From positions 1 to 13,817 of the forward strand of contig JACKHG010000032.1 of NCBI GenBank assembly GCA_020639115.1: DNA of 13,817 nucleotides, given 5' to 3'. The DNA comes from Phycisphaerales bacterium (GTDB taxonomy: Bacteria > Planctomycetota > Phycisphaerae > UBA1845). The notes beneath the pieces were generated by a model. That model ran no database searches and had not been told where the DNA came from. It was given only the letters and a program-made list of their open reading frames with translations. Positions 1 to 8,069 of the stretch are shown in pieces. Position 1 is the stretch's first letter. Every line of letters starts with the position of its first letter. Both the position numbers and the translations under genes were made by a program.

Positions 1-1428
1 GACCAGGTCGTGCTCTACCCCGAACTGCTCGAGGCCATCGCCGCGCAGGAGGGGCTCGACGTGCCCGCGGACGCCGACGCGAAGGCCGCGTTCCTGCAGA
101 AGCTCGGCGGCAGGTACAAGGGGATCCAGCTCGAGACGCTCAAGGAAGGTCGTCATTTCCCCAACCCGTACTCGTACGACCGGGTGAAGGCCACAGCCGT
201 CGACATCGGCAATAGAGAGGTGGGCGTACTGGTCCGCCGGTTCGGACGCATTCTCCCGGTCGGCCGGACCGTCGCGATCGCGCCGGACGAGCGCGGCCCG
301 GTCGCGGAGTACCTCGGAGGGGGACGCTACCTGATCAATACGCTGGCGTACGAGGTGCAGAAGTTTCCCAAGATCCAGGTCCCCGAAGGCCACGTCGGCG
401 TGGTGACGCTGCTCAGCGGCGCGGAGCCGGCGGAAAAGAACACCTACACGGTCGCCCCGGGAGAGATGGGCGTGCAGCAGCGCACGCTGGCGCCCGGCCT
501 CCAGCCGTACAACCCCTACCTGGAGAAAATCGATATCGTGGACCTGCGCAACCGCACGCTGAACATGCTCGGCGGCGACGCGATCTACTTCCCCTCCAAC
601 GACAGCTTCACCATCACGATCGAGGGGACCATCGAGTGGTCGATCGACCCGCACCGCGCCGCGGAGGTCACCGTGGCCTACGGTGACGAGCAGGACATCA
701 TCGCCAAGGTGATCCTGCCCTACGCCCGCAGCATCTCGCGGATCGAGGGCTCGAAGCTGCAGGCCCGCGACTTCATCAGCGGCAAGACGCGCTCGGCGTT
801 CCAGGACCGTCTGCTGGAGCAGCTCCAGACCGCGTGCAGCGAGTGCGGCATCGTCGTGCACTCCGCGCTGGTGCGCGAGATCCTGCCGCCGCCGGAGATC
901 GCGCGCCTGATCAGCCAGCGCGAGCAGGCCGACCAGGAGATCGACCGCTCGCGCAACCAGATCGATGAGGCGCAGGCGGAGGCGCGTCTCGTCGAGCAGC
1001 AGGAGATTCAGCAACGCAACGCCGCGCTGGGCGACGCCCGCCGCGAGACGGTCACGCTGGTCAAGGAGGCGGAGCAGCGCAAGGTCGTCGCGGTGACCGA
1101 GGCCAACCGCCAGTTCGAGGTGACGCGGCTGGAGCTCGAGGCTGCGACCAAGGAGGCCGCCGCCCAGCGCACTCGCGGGCAGGCGGAGGCGAAGGTGGTG
1201 CTGCTGGATTACCAGGCCCGGGCGGAGCCGTTGGGGTCCGCGGTGGCGGCTTTCGGCGACGGCATGACCTACGCCCAGCATTTCTATCTCCAGAAGCTCG
1301 CACCCGCGATCGAGACGGTGCTGTCGAACACCGACGGGCCGTTCGCGGAGATTTTCAGCAGTTTTGAGGGCGGAGGAGGAGGCATGCAGCCGGCTGGCAC
1401 GACGGCGTCGAAGGGAGGTGCCCGATGA
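1..1428 (+). CDS. SPFH/Band 7 (prohibitin-like) protein, 5' partial
   Basis: Membrane-associated SPFH-family scaffold protein. The reading frame is open to the left edge, so the true start lies outside; the GTG at 10 is only the first in-window start codon. Counting from it, residues about 36-56, 97-110 and 157-170 each contain a G(R/L)xxxN motif (GRHFPNP, GRYLIN, GLQPYNP), three copies of a beta unit. The SPFH core follows at about 170-300 (FPSNDSF, WSIDPHRAAE, RDFISGKTRSAFQ, ALVREILPPPE). An Ala/Glu/Gln-rich coiled coil spans about 300-400 and the C-terminus is a Gly-rich tail. No membrane segment is visible; by analogy with its neighbour it should lie upstream. The stop overlaps the next gene's ATG (ATGATGA), which implies translational coupling. 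The SPFH assignment is firm; the cellular role (protease partner, membrane microdomain or cage) is not shown by the sequence. Confidence 0.9.
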   Translation, partial: DQVVLYPELLEAIAAQEGLDVPADADAKAAFLQKLGGRYKGIQLETLKEGRHFPNPYSYDRVKATAVDIGNREVGVLVRRFGRILPVGRTVAIAPDERGPVAEYLGGGRYLINTLAYEVQKFPKIQVPEGHVGVVTLLSGAEPAEKNTYTVAPGEMGVQQRTLAPGLQPYNPYLEKIDIVDLRNRTLNMLGGDAIYFPSNDSFTITIEGTIEWSIDPHRAAEVTVAYGDEQDIIAKVILPYARSISRIEGSKLQARDFISGKTRSAFQDRLLEQLQTACSECGIVVHSALVREILPPPEIARLISQREQADQEIDRSRNQIDEAQAEARLVEQQEIQQRNAALGDARRETVTLVKEAEQRKVVAVTEANRQFEVTRLELEAATKEAAAQRTRGQAEAKVVLLDYQARAEPLGSAVAAFGDGMTYAQHFYLQKLAPAIETVLSNTDGPFAEIFSSFEGGGGGMQPAGTTASKGGAR

Positions 1429-3068
1429 TGAAGCGACTGGTGGGCGGCCTGGTCGGTGTGGTGCTGGTGTTGTGCGGCGTCCTGGTGGCACTGTACTGGT
1501 TCACGTTCCGCGTGTACGTGCCCGAGGGACAGTGCGTGGTGATGGTGAAGAAGACCGGCACCGCGCCGCGCGGCAAGCTTGCGGAAAACCCAGGCGAAAA
1601 GGGCATCCAGAAAGACGTGCTCGGGCCGGGGCGGTATTTCTTCAACCCGGTGATCTGGGAAGCCAAGTACATCCCGCAGGTGGAGATTTCCTCGGGCGAT
1701 CCGCGCACCTGGGAGTGGGTGCAGACGCCGCCCGGCAAGCCGGGCGCAGTGACGATCTCCAAGGGCAAGTTCCCGGAGGTGGGCGTGCTCAAGCGGGTGA
1801 TCGGTCCGAAGCCACCGAACGGAGTGGCGGTGGTGTCGCGCGCATCGGGCCTCCAGGGGACGATCCGCGAGGTGCTCACGCCGGGCAGCTACCGCATCAA
1901 CCCGTGGGTGTACACCGTCGAGAAGCACGCCGCGGTGGTCATTCCGGCGGGCTACGTCGGCGTGGTGACCAACCAGGTGGACGCGGAGACCCCACCAGCC
2001 GCCGGGGCCGCCGGCAACAACAACATGGTCCGCCGGCTCGCCCGCACGGGTGAGCGCGGCACGCTGCGCGACGTGCTTCAACCGGGCATCTACTACATCA
2101 ACCCCTACGTGCAGCGGGTGACGCTGATCGAGATCGGGTTCAACGAGTACTCGCAGGTCAAGGTGAGCGAGACCGAGAACAACCGCATCTCGTTCCCCTC
2201 CGACACCGGCTACGACATCCGCGTCGGCGTGACGATCATCTGGGGCATCGATCCGAAGCACGCCGCGCAGATCATCAACGAGTTCGGCAACGTCGATCGC
2301 GTGCTGGAGACGGTGATCGGCTCGCAGTTGCCGAGCATCTGCCGCAACATCGGCTCGACGTACGACGCGCGCGACTTCATCCACGGGGAGAAACGCGAGC
2401 TGTTCCAGCGGGCGCTGACCGAGAAGCTCCAGGAGGTGTGCAGCGCAAAGAACGTGGACGTGCTGCTGGCGCTGGTGCGCGAGATCGAGGTGCACGCGCC
2501 GAAGGCGGCGGTGACCGCCGGCGCCGAGGAGGAGGTCACCGAGGATCTCAAGCGGACGATCCAGCAGAGTTACATCGCGATCGAGAACCGCATCACCAAG
2601 GAGAAGCAGCGTGAGGCGGCGGTCGTGCGCGCCGAGCTGGAGGAGGCGCGCAAGAAGGTGGACATCGCGCGGGAGACGATCCAGGCGGAGACGCGGGTGA
2701 TGGTCGCGCAGATTCTCGCGGACGCGGAGAAGCAGTCGGCTGAGGTGGATGCGCAGGCCAAGCTGGAGGTCGCGCAGATCCAGGAGCAGATTGCGCAGCT
2801 CGATGCGCAGCGGACGGAGATACTGGGAACCGCGAAGGCGGACGTCGAGCGCTACCGCAAGCAGGCGGAGGCGGACGGCTACAAGCTGCTGGTCGACGCG
2901 TTCGGCGGCGGCCGGGCGTTCAATCTCTACACGTTCGCGGAGAACTTCCAGCCGCAGTCGATCCGGATCTTCTTTGCGGGCGACGGCACGTTCTGGACGG
3001 ACCTCGACCGCTTTCAGGACGTCGGGGCTGCGAAGATCCTCCAGCCAGCATCAGCCGCCCGGGACTGA
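1425..3068 (+). CDS. SPFH/Band 7 membrane protein, paralog of the upstream gene
   Basis: A 547-aa SPFH scaffold protein. The start ATG at 1425 overlaps the previous stop by 4 nt and follows a GGGAGG Shine-Dalgarno at about 1413-1418. Residues 1-27 are MMKR plus a hydrophobic segment, a single N-terminal membrane anchor; the positive start suggests N-in topology with the bulk extracytoplasmic (inference). Three beta units follow, each ending in a near-identical motif: PGRYFFNP (68-75), PGSYRINP (153-160) and PGIYYINP (220-227). The SPFH core spans about 230-360 (FPSDTGYDIRVGV, WGIDPKHAAQI, ARDFIHGEKRELFQ, LVREIEVH). A long charged coiled coil spans about 365-485, ahead of a conserved-looking tail. 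Shared SPFH motifs mark it as a paralog of the neighbour, and the coupling suggests a hetero-oligomer like HflK/HflC. It is not HflK or HflC itself on length and repeat content. Confidence 0.92.
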   Translation: MMKRLVGGLVGVVLVLCGVLVALYWFTFRVYVPEGQCVVMVKKTGTAPRGKLAENPGEKGIQKDVLGPGRYFFNPVIWEAKYIPQVEISSGDPRTWEWVQTPPGKPGAVTISKGKFPEVGVLKRVIGPKPPNGVAVVSRASGLQGTIREVLTPGSYRINPWVYTVEKHAAVVIPAGYVGVVTNQVDAETPPAAGAAGNNNMVRRLARTGERGTLRDVLQPGIYYINPYVQRVTLIEIGFNEYSQVKVSETENNRISFPSDTGYDIRVGVTIIWGIDPKHAAQIINEFGNVDRVLETVIGSQLPSICRNIGSTYDARDFIHGEKRELFQRALTEKLQEVCSAKNVDVLLALVREIEVHAPKAAVTAGAEEEVTEDLKRTIQQSYIAIENRITKEKQREAAVVRAELEEARKKVDIARETIQAETRVMVAQILADAEKQSAEVDAQAKLEVAQIQEQIAQLDAQRTEILGTAKADVERYRKQAEADGYKLLVDAFGGGRAFNLYTFAENFQPQSIRIFFAGDGTFWTDLDRFQDVGAAKILQPASAARD

Positions 3069-3093
3069 GGCCCGCGGGGCGTAGGCTGGAGGG

Positions 3094-3159
3094 GTGAAGT
3101 CCGGAGTCTGGAGTCCGGAGGAGTGAAGTCCGACGCGGGCAGCAGTCCGGAGTCTGGAG
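3094..3159. repeat. Short direct repeats of the GGAGTC(T/C)GGAGTCCGG type
   Basis: The 16-mer AGTCCGGAGTCTGGAG occurs at 3098-3113 and again exactly at 3144-3159. The 10-mer GTGAAGTCCG occurs at 3094-3103 and 3123-3132. Between them are further GGAGTC/GGAGTCC units, so the tract is an imperfect iteration of a 6-7 nt word. It sits directly downstream of the SPFH operon stop. It looks like expanded intergenic filler rather than a transposon end, and no function can be assigned. Confidence 0.75.
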
Positions 3160-3210
3160 CGCGGCATCCGGCGCAGGGCGTGCGCGGCGACATCCGCCCA
3201 AGGCGTGTCA

Positions 3211-3242
3211 CCCGCTCCGAGCCGCAAGCGCGAGCGAGCGGG
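3211..3242. repeat. GC-rich inverted repeat (7-bp arms)
   Basis: CCCGCTC at 3211-3217 pairs with GAGCGGG at 3236-3242 around an 18-nt loop containing GAGCCGCAAGCGCGAGC. There is no T-run on either strand, so it is not a good intrinsic terminator. The GAGCCGCAAGCG-type wording resembles dispersed intergenic motifs I recall from planctomycete genomes; that is memory, not a search result. Confidence 0.45.
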
Positions 3243-3494
3243 CTGCCCAAACGGACCAAACGGTGAACGCTTGGCCCGATCGAGCGAATGCCCAAAGCCG
3301 CGACCAAGGGCTCCACTACGAACGCATGCCGCAAGGGCAGAGCGCGGAGAGCAAGAAAGGGAAATGGCCGAAAGGAGTCGAAGGTCGTTTATGCTTCATT
3401 CCCCACCTCTGCATCCTAAGCAGGTCACTTGATGCGTGCTGGAACGACTCCCGACGTCTTTGTTTTTCCAACCTGAGGAAAGCGCCAGACGGGC

Positions 3495-4400
3495 TCACCC
3501 CGTGCGCCCGATCTTCGGTTTCTTCGCAAATCGCGTGCCCCATTTGTCCAGCAAGCGTTGCGCACGTTTGTCCCAAATATCACCGAGTCGATAAGCCTCA
3601 ATGACTTTCCATGTCGCCAACAGCAAACAGGCGAAGGGCGCGAGAATCAAGACTTGCGATGGCCCCATGTCGCTTGCCATCTTGGGTTTTGTTGTATAGC
3701 GAAAGCGCCGCGAGTACCTAGTTTCGACAGGCTCCCAAAAGTCGCGCAACATTCGCGCCCGTCGATGCGCAGCAGCATTCCCCATGTCCCGCATTTCGTA
3801 ATTCAAGCGTTCGGTAGGTAGCTCTGACGTGACTTTTCTTATTGCCTTTAGTTTATCAAAATGCGAGATATTGAACCACCGCTTTGGCCACTCTTTGCCT
3901 CGCGCCTCAAAGGCTGGATGCATCTGAGTTTTCTTGTAGATGCGCTCTGCGCGGGCAAACGCGTCCTTCGCACGCTGCCGCTTCTCGGCAGGTAGATCGT
4001 CGTAGTTCGCGTCGTACTCCGCATGACGACGCACTACATGCTTCCAGTATTCATACTCATCTACAGCCAACTCGATTTGAAGCAAGCCGATAAGCTCTTT
4101 AGTCAGGCTTGGGTCATGCAGCAGATACAGAATGTCTATGCAAGCGTCATTGATCGAGCGGACGACGAGTTTCAAATCCCAGTATTGGCGAGCATCCAAT
4201 AGAACAGACACCGAGCGCGACGACGATGCCATGCTCGCAAGAAGCGTAAGAATCCAGAAATTCTGCGGATTTGCGGTACGATTATTCCCACATTCGTTAA
4301 TAACCTTGCGCGCGAGCTCTACGGTTTCATTCAGTATTGCCTTCGCTTCGCTCACAGATCGTTTGGATCTGCGTCGGCCTCTTCGTTTGCGTTTTGCCAT
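3495..4400 (-). CDS. DUF5677-like protein of unknown function
   Basis: A 301-aa, mostly helical soluble protein. The ATG at 4400 was chosen because AAAGAG lies just upstream; an in-frame TTG at 4415 would add five residues. Residues 1-15 are strongly basic (KRKRRGRRRSKR). The central part matches the DUF5677 pattern: a helical stretch with LLDARQYWDLKLVVRSIND (68-86) followed by ACIDILYLLHD, and later NISHFDKL (177-184) and YEMRDMGNAAAHRR (201-214). This family match is from recalled motifs and is moderately sure. Residues about 247-268 form a hydrophobic helix that may be buried or membrane-associated. The gene is clearly AT-richer than its neighbours (one sampled 60-nt line is about 42% GC) and stands alone between two non-coding spacers, which suggests horizontal transfer. 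The family's activity is unknown to me, so no function is given. Confidence 0.75.
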   Translation of the reverse strand: MAKRKRRGRRRSKRSVSEAKAILNETVELARKVINECGNNRTANPQNFWILTLLASMASSSRSVSVLLDARQYWDLKLVVRSINDACIDILYLLHDPSLTKELIGLLQIELAVDEYEYWKHVVRRHAEYDANYDDLPAEKRQRAKDAFARAERIYKKTQMHPAFEARGKEWPKRWFNISHFDKLKAIRKVTSELPTERLNYEMRDMGNAAAHRRARMLRDFWEPVETRYSRRFRYTTKPKMASDMGPSQVLILAPFACLLLATWKVIEAYRLGDIWDKRAQRLLDKWGTRFAKKPKIGRTG

Positions 4401-5078
4401 CACTCTTTGGCTCAAGTACTACCTACTCAATCCGAATCCCCTTCATCTTGACCCGCCGAGTTCACTGGGCGGAGAAAAGCGGTCGGGAGTCGTTTCCAGC
4501 CCCTGATGCAACCCATTGAGTGGCTCGCGGTTGCGGTGTGGCGGTCGAAGAGCTGGTGCCCAGTCCGGGCGCGCCGCTGACGGTCTCCCCCTCCTCCGAT
4601 CGCGTCTCAGTCAGCTTCACGTCTTACGCCACACCCGCCGCATCCCGCCGAGGCGACGTCCTTTGGACTTTCCCATAGGGTCCATCATATCCACCGGGCT
4701 GCGCGACGGGAAAGCGAATCTCGCCTTCAGAACGGGACAGCATTCGGGCACCTAGGGGTACGGGGTGGACGGCTCTCGGCGGGCCAGCCAACGGCGCCCG
4801 GCAGTGAATGCGGCGTCGCGCGACGGGCGCATGCAAGAAAGGACACGCGTTTTGTCACAAATCCCCTCCGGACAACCCCTTGGAGGAGGGCAAGCCTCGG
4901 ATCGGCGACGTCGCGGCTGTTAGGCTACCCGGCGTCAGATGCAGCAACCGTGGGCTGCGAATGTAACGCCTTTGGCCTACGGGCTGCGGTCCGTGTTTCA
5001 GCCCCGTTGCTTGCGCTCCGGGCTCGGATCGGCGGGGATCGCTCCGATGGTCCGCGCCGCCTTGGCACTGCTCAAGAG

Positions 5079-5096
5079 TCCCGACGTACGTCGGGA
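5079..5096. repeat. Perfect 18-bp palindrome
   Basis: TCCCGACGTACGTCGGGA reads identically on both strands. It has no loop and no flanking T-run, so it is more like a dimeric protein-binding site or a cruciform-prone repeat than a terminator. It lies 189 nt downstream of the cytochrome stop (minus strand), beyond that gene's terminator. Confidence 0.7.
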
Positions 5097-5159
5097 GCAC
5101 ACGGGCGCGCCTCGGCATCGCTCGAGCGCGGTGGCACACCTCGGGATTCCGCGTGGGGT

Positions 5160-5207
5160 AAAAAGCCGAACGCCTGCACTGCCCGGGGGGCGAGTGCAGG
5201 CGTTCGG
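5160..5207 (-). terminator. Intrinsic terminator of the multiheme cytochrome gene
   Basis: Arms at 5166-5180 and 5193-5207 pair perfectly over 15 bp around a 12-nt G/C-rich loop. On the minus strand the hairpin is followed by TTTTT (5164-5160). It starts 78 nt past the cytochrome stop. There is no T-run in the plus direction, so it works for minus-strand transcripts only. Confidence 0.88.
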
Positions 5208-5284
5208 AGGCTTGGGCCGCTGGGTCAGCCCCGTTCGGCCCGCCGGGGGCGGCGGGCGAAGGGGGGGCTGTCCCAACGGAGGAA

Positions 5285-7864
5285 TTACTCGTTGGCCAAC
5301 GTGGTCAGGTTGTCGATGGCTGCGTCGAGCATGCCGAACACGAAGTCCGGGTTGTGCACCGACCTGCTGCCGTCGTTGGTTGCCAGGGTGTAGTTCCACC
5401 CGGCCTTGACCAGGCGCGCGTCGGCGAAGTCGTAGATGCCGCCGAGCACGGTGTCGGTCGCGTCGAGCACGTCCACGTCGCCGAGGGCGATCGGGCCGAG
5501 CGTGGTGTTGTTGCTCAGGTTCACGTTGATGGCCTGCTGGCCGTGCGACTCGGTGAACTCGACGCTCTCGATCTGGTTGGCGGCTGTCACGGTGAATTCA
5601 CCACCGAGCGACACGGTGTTGCCCGCGTCGATCTGCGCCGCGATCAGGTCGATGATGGCGCTTTCGACGAGCGACTTGAGCGTGCCCGCCGTCGCGTCGT
5701 AGGCGGTCTGGATGCTGTCGGCGGTGAGCAGTTCGCCGTGGCACTCGGCGCAGATGTCGGCCGAGGCGTAGAACGTGTGGTTGGTGCCGCCCTGCTGGTA
5801 GGAGAGCAGGTCCGGCGGCGGCGTCTTGCGCATGTGGCAGTTGACGCAGGTATCGGAGACGAAGGAGTGCGGGCCGCGAACGCCGGTCTCGACGAGGTAG
5901 GCGTTTTCACCCATGATGACGTCGCCCTGGGCCGAGCCGTGCGGAGCGCGGGTCGCGTCGCCGGCGGCCAGGTTCTCCGCGAAGGTCTCGTCGTTGTGCA
6001 GGCCGCGGCGCGAGTTGTGGCAGGTGAAGCAGATTGCGCCCTTGCCGACGCCGACGGCGGTGTAGCCGGCGATGAGCGGCGGGGTGTCGTCGGTGATGCG
6101 GACCGGTGCGTTGGTGCCGTCGCCGCTGACGGTGCCGATGTTGTGCGGATCGTGACAGGTCACACAGCTCTGCGGCTCGATCTCGTTCGCCGCCCAGGTG
6201 ACCGCCACGTTGGCGAGCGGATCGGTCGCGGGATCATTGTCGAGGAGGATGGGCAGCCAGGCGAGGAAGCCGTTGGCGGAGTGGCAGCGGGCGCAGTTGC
6301 CGTTGCCGCCCTCTTCCATGGCGAGTTCGTAGTTGGCGTGACCGCTGAGCTGCCACTGCTGGAAGCGGCCGTGGCGGGCCGGTTCGCCGTGGCAGGAGCC
6401 GCAGACGTTGGCCGACAGGCTGACGCGCGGCGCGCCCATGGTGTGGGCGCCGCCGTTGTTGGGTCCGTGGCAGTTCTCGCACTGGACGTTGGTGAGCTGG
6501 GCCGTGTCGGGGAAGTCCGCGAGGACGGTTTCCCAGGCGGTGTCGGAGATTTCGTGGAACAGGCCGGAGTCGACGAACGCGTCGTAGTCCGGAGCGTCGT
6601 CCACGCCGCCGTTGTCGGCATCCTTGTCGTAGCCGACCGTGTGGCACATCAGGCAGCTTTCGCTGTAGTGGTCGCTCTGCTCGATCTGGGTGGTGAAGAT
6701 TTCGGCGTGGCCGGTCTGCGCCCACGGCGTGAAGACGTCGGGGGCGATGTTGCCGTTGTGGCAGCTCGTGCAGGTGGTGGCCAGGGGACGTCCGGTGGGA
6801 TCTTCACCGGTGATCGCGCCTTCCCAGGTGCCGGCGTAGATTTCCATGGTGACCTGCTCCGGCGCGTCGCCGGTCCGGTCGGTCACGGTGAGGGTGTACT
6901 TGCCGCTCGCGTCCGGGGTGAAGTACGGGAAGCGGGTGGTGGCGTCGGTCAGCGTCGCGGTCGAGCTGGCTGGGCCGGTGAGCGCCCAGTTGTAGGTGTC
7001 CTGGATCTTGCCGGCGAGGAGTACGGGGACGCCGACGGGCACGTTGTGCAGGCTCTGGGCCCACTTCCACGGCAGCGTGGCGTGGACTTCGACTTCCTTC
7101 TCGAACGTGCCGGCGGAGGTGGTCACCTCGACGGTGAGGGTGACGAGACCCGCCTCTTCGAGTGCGAAGGGGTTGACGCCCATGATGTGGAAGGAATTGG
7201 GGAATCCACCAGGGAACTCGCCCGGCGGCAGGGGTACGTTCTCGGGGAGCTGGGCTTCCGAGATCGGCGGCTCGCCGAGCACGGTGATCAGCTCGTCCTT
7301 GTAGGCGGCGGTGTTGGGCAGCGTCACCGTCGCGTTGGCGGTGTTGCCGCCGGAGATGGTCACTTCGACGCTGTTGGACTGCGACCAGGAGTAGCCGGTG
7401 ACGGTCGTGGAGCCGTCGAGCACTTCAACGGTCGCCTTGGCGGTGACGGTGGCGCCCGGTGCGGGCGTGCCCTCGACGGTGGCGTTGACGACGACGGCGG
7501 CCGTCGGGGAGAGCGCCGCGTCGACCGTGGCGGTCTGTCCGCCGTTGACGGAGATCACGCGCTCGACCGGCGCGAAGTTGGTCTTCGCGATGGTGGCGGT
7601 GTAGACGCCGGCGGGGACCGTCTGCTCGTAGGTGCCGTCGGCGCCGGTCATGATCTCGACGCCTTCGACCGCCGGGTCGAGGGTGACCGTCGCATCGGCC
7701 AGCGCTTCATCGGTGGCGCTGTTGGTCACCGTGCCGCTGATTTTTCCTTCGGTAGCGCCGGGCGTTGTCCCCGGGCATCCCGACAACAACCCCAGGCCGA
7801 TTCCGGTCACGGCGACGACGAGCGTCACCGACAGCAATCGACCGACCGCACTCGCTCGATACAT
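5285..7864 (-). CDS. Nine-heme c-type cytochrome lipoprotein with Ig-like N-terminal domains
   Basis: An 859-aa extracytoplasmic electron-transfer protein. The ATG at 7864 is chosen because AGGAGG lies 9 nt upstream and a signal peptide follows at once; a frame extending to 7957 has no such support. Residues 1-30 are a lipoprotein signal with lipobox LLSGC (Cys30). A carboxypeptidase-regulatory-like beta domain follows at about 41-120, then Ig/PKD-like sequence to about 345. Nine CxxCH motifs begin at Cys365, 404, 462, 488, 524, 567, 612, 673 and 705. Candidate distal ligands include TGHAEI (His386) and SGHANY (His509). The C-terminus contains AGWNYTLATNDGS and VHNP, a tail reminiscent of NrfA/OmcA-type multiheme proteins, although no catalytic CxxCK is present. 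It probably shuttles electrons at the cell envelope; the redox partner is unknown. It is a single-gene unit with its own promoter and terminator. Confidence 0.9.
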   Translation of the reverse strand: MYRASAVGRLLSVTLVVAVTGIGLGLLSGCPGTTPGATEGKISGTVTNSATDEALADATVTLDPAVEGVEIMTGADGTYEQTVPAGVYTATIAKTNFAPVERVISVNGGQTATVDAALSPTAAVVVNATVEGTPAPGATVTAKATVEVLDGSTTVTGYSWSQSNSVEVTISGGNTANATVTLPNTAAYKDELITVLGEPPISEAQLPENVPLPPGEFPGGFPNSFHIMGVNPFALEEAGLVTLTVEVTTSAGTFEKEVEVHATLPWKWAQSLHNVPVGVPVLLAGKIQDTYNWALTGPASSTATLTDATTRFPYFTPDASGKYTLTVTDRTGDAPEQVTMEIYAGTWEGAITGEDPTGRPLATTCTSCHNGNIAPDVFTPWAQTGHAEIFTTQIEQSDHYSESCLMCHTVGYDKDADNGGVDDAPDYDAFVDSGLFHEISDTAWETVLADFPDTAQLTNVQCENCHGPNNGGAHTMGAPRVSLSANVCGSCHGEPARHGRFQQWQLSGHANYELAMEEGGNGNCARCHSANGFLAWLPILLDNDPATDPLANVAVTWAANEIEPQSCVTCHDPHNIGTVSGDGTNAPVRITDDTPPLIAGYTAVGVGKGAICFTCHNSRRGLHNDETFAENLAAGDATRAPHGSAQGDVIMGENAYLVETGVRGPHSFVSDTCVNCHMRKTPPPDLLSYQQGGTNHTFYASADICAECHGELLTADSIQTAYDATAGTLKSLVESAIIDLIAAQIDAGNTVSLGGEFTVTAANQIESVEFTESHGQQAINVNLSNNTTLGPIALGDVDVLDATDTVLGGIYDFADARLVKAGWNYTLATNDGSRSVHNPDFVFGMLDAAIDNLTTLANE

Positions 7865-7873
7865 GGTCCGCAT

Positions 7874-7879
7874 CCTCCT
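7874..7879 (-). promoter_or_regulatory. Ribosome binding site fixing the cytochrome start
   Basis: AGGAGG on the minus strand, 9 nt before ATG 7864. It abuts an earlier in-frame ATG with zero spacing, which is therefore unlikely to be used. This is the reason for preferring the shorter 859-aa product. Confidence 0.8.
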
Positions 7880-8069
7880 AACACGATTGGGGCAAATGAC
7901 ACACATTCCGGGGATTTTCGCACGATGGCCGACGGCAGTGCGCCGGCCACTGTCCATCTCCAGACCGCTATCGACGCGGGAATGCGCCGATGATCATCCT
8001 TGAACAGGCTGCATGGTCGCCCGTTGCGCCAACAGTACCGCACGATCCATGCCGAACATACGGCACTCG

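Larger units (their letters stand above)
3069..3494. other. Non-coding spacer between the SPFH operon and the DUF5677-like gene
   Basis: No credible gene. The left third carries short GGAGTC-type repeats (3094-3159) and a GC-rich inverted repeat (3211-3242). From about 3250 the base composition drifts toward that of the AT-richer DUF5677-like gene, so an island boundary probably lies near 3243-3300. No direct repeat matching the other side of that gene was found, and no clear intrinsic terminator for the SPFH operon is visible. Short frames here have no family resemblance and no ribosome binding site. Confidence 0.6.
4401..5284. other. Gene desert of about 880 nt
   Basis: No frame here has a family resemblance, a ribosome binding site or a convincing start. 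The right half (about 4855-5160) is GC-rich and structured: CCTCC...GGAGG near 4866-4888, an 18-bp palindrome at 5079-5096, and the cytochrome gene's terminator at 5160-5207. The left part (4401-4510) is compositionally like the DUF5677-like gene and probably holds its promoter, but no clear -35/-10 pair was found. The block could include a dispersed intergenic repeat or a decayed gene, which the single window cannot settle. Confidence 0.5.

Noticed and set aside
1284..2495. A 403-codon minus-strand frame across the SPFH genes
   Set aside because: His/Arg/Asp/Leu-rich shadow of the SPFH coding strand, with no RBS and no domain.
3211..3242. GC-rich inverted repeat as the SPFH operon terminator
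   Set aside because: Long loop, and no T-run on either side.
7865..7957. N-terminal extension of the cytochrome to 7957
   Set aside because: It would put 31 Arg-rich residues before the signal peptide and read through the AGGAGG ribosome binding site.
5354..7993. An 879-codon open frame on the plus strand, antisense to the cytochrome gene
   Set aside because: It mirrors the cytochrome gene codon by codon in high-GC DNA; the product is Val/Gly/Arg/Asp-rich with no family resemblance, while the minus strand has nine CxxCH motifs, a lipobox, an RBS and a terminator.
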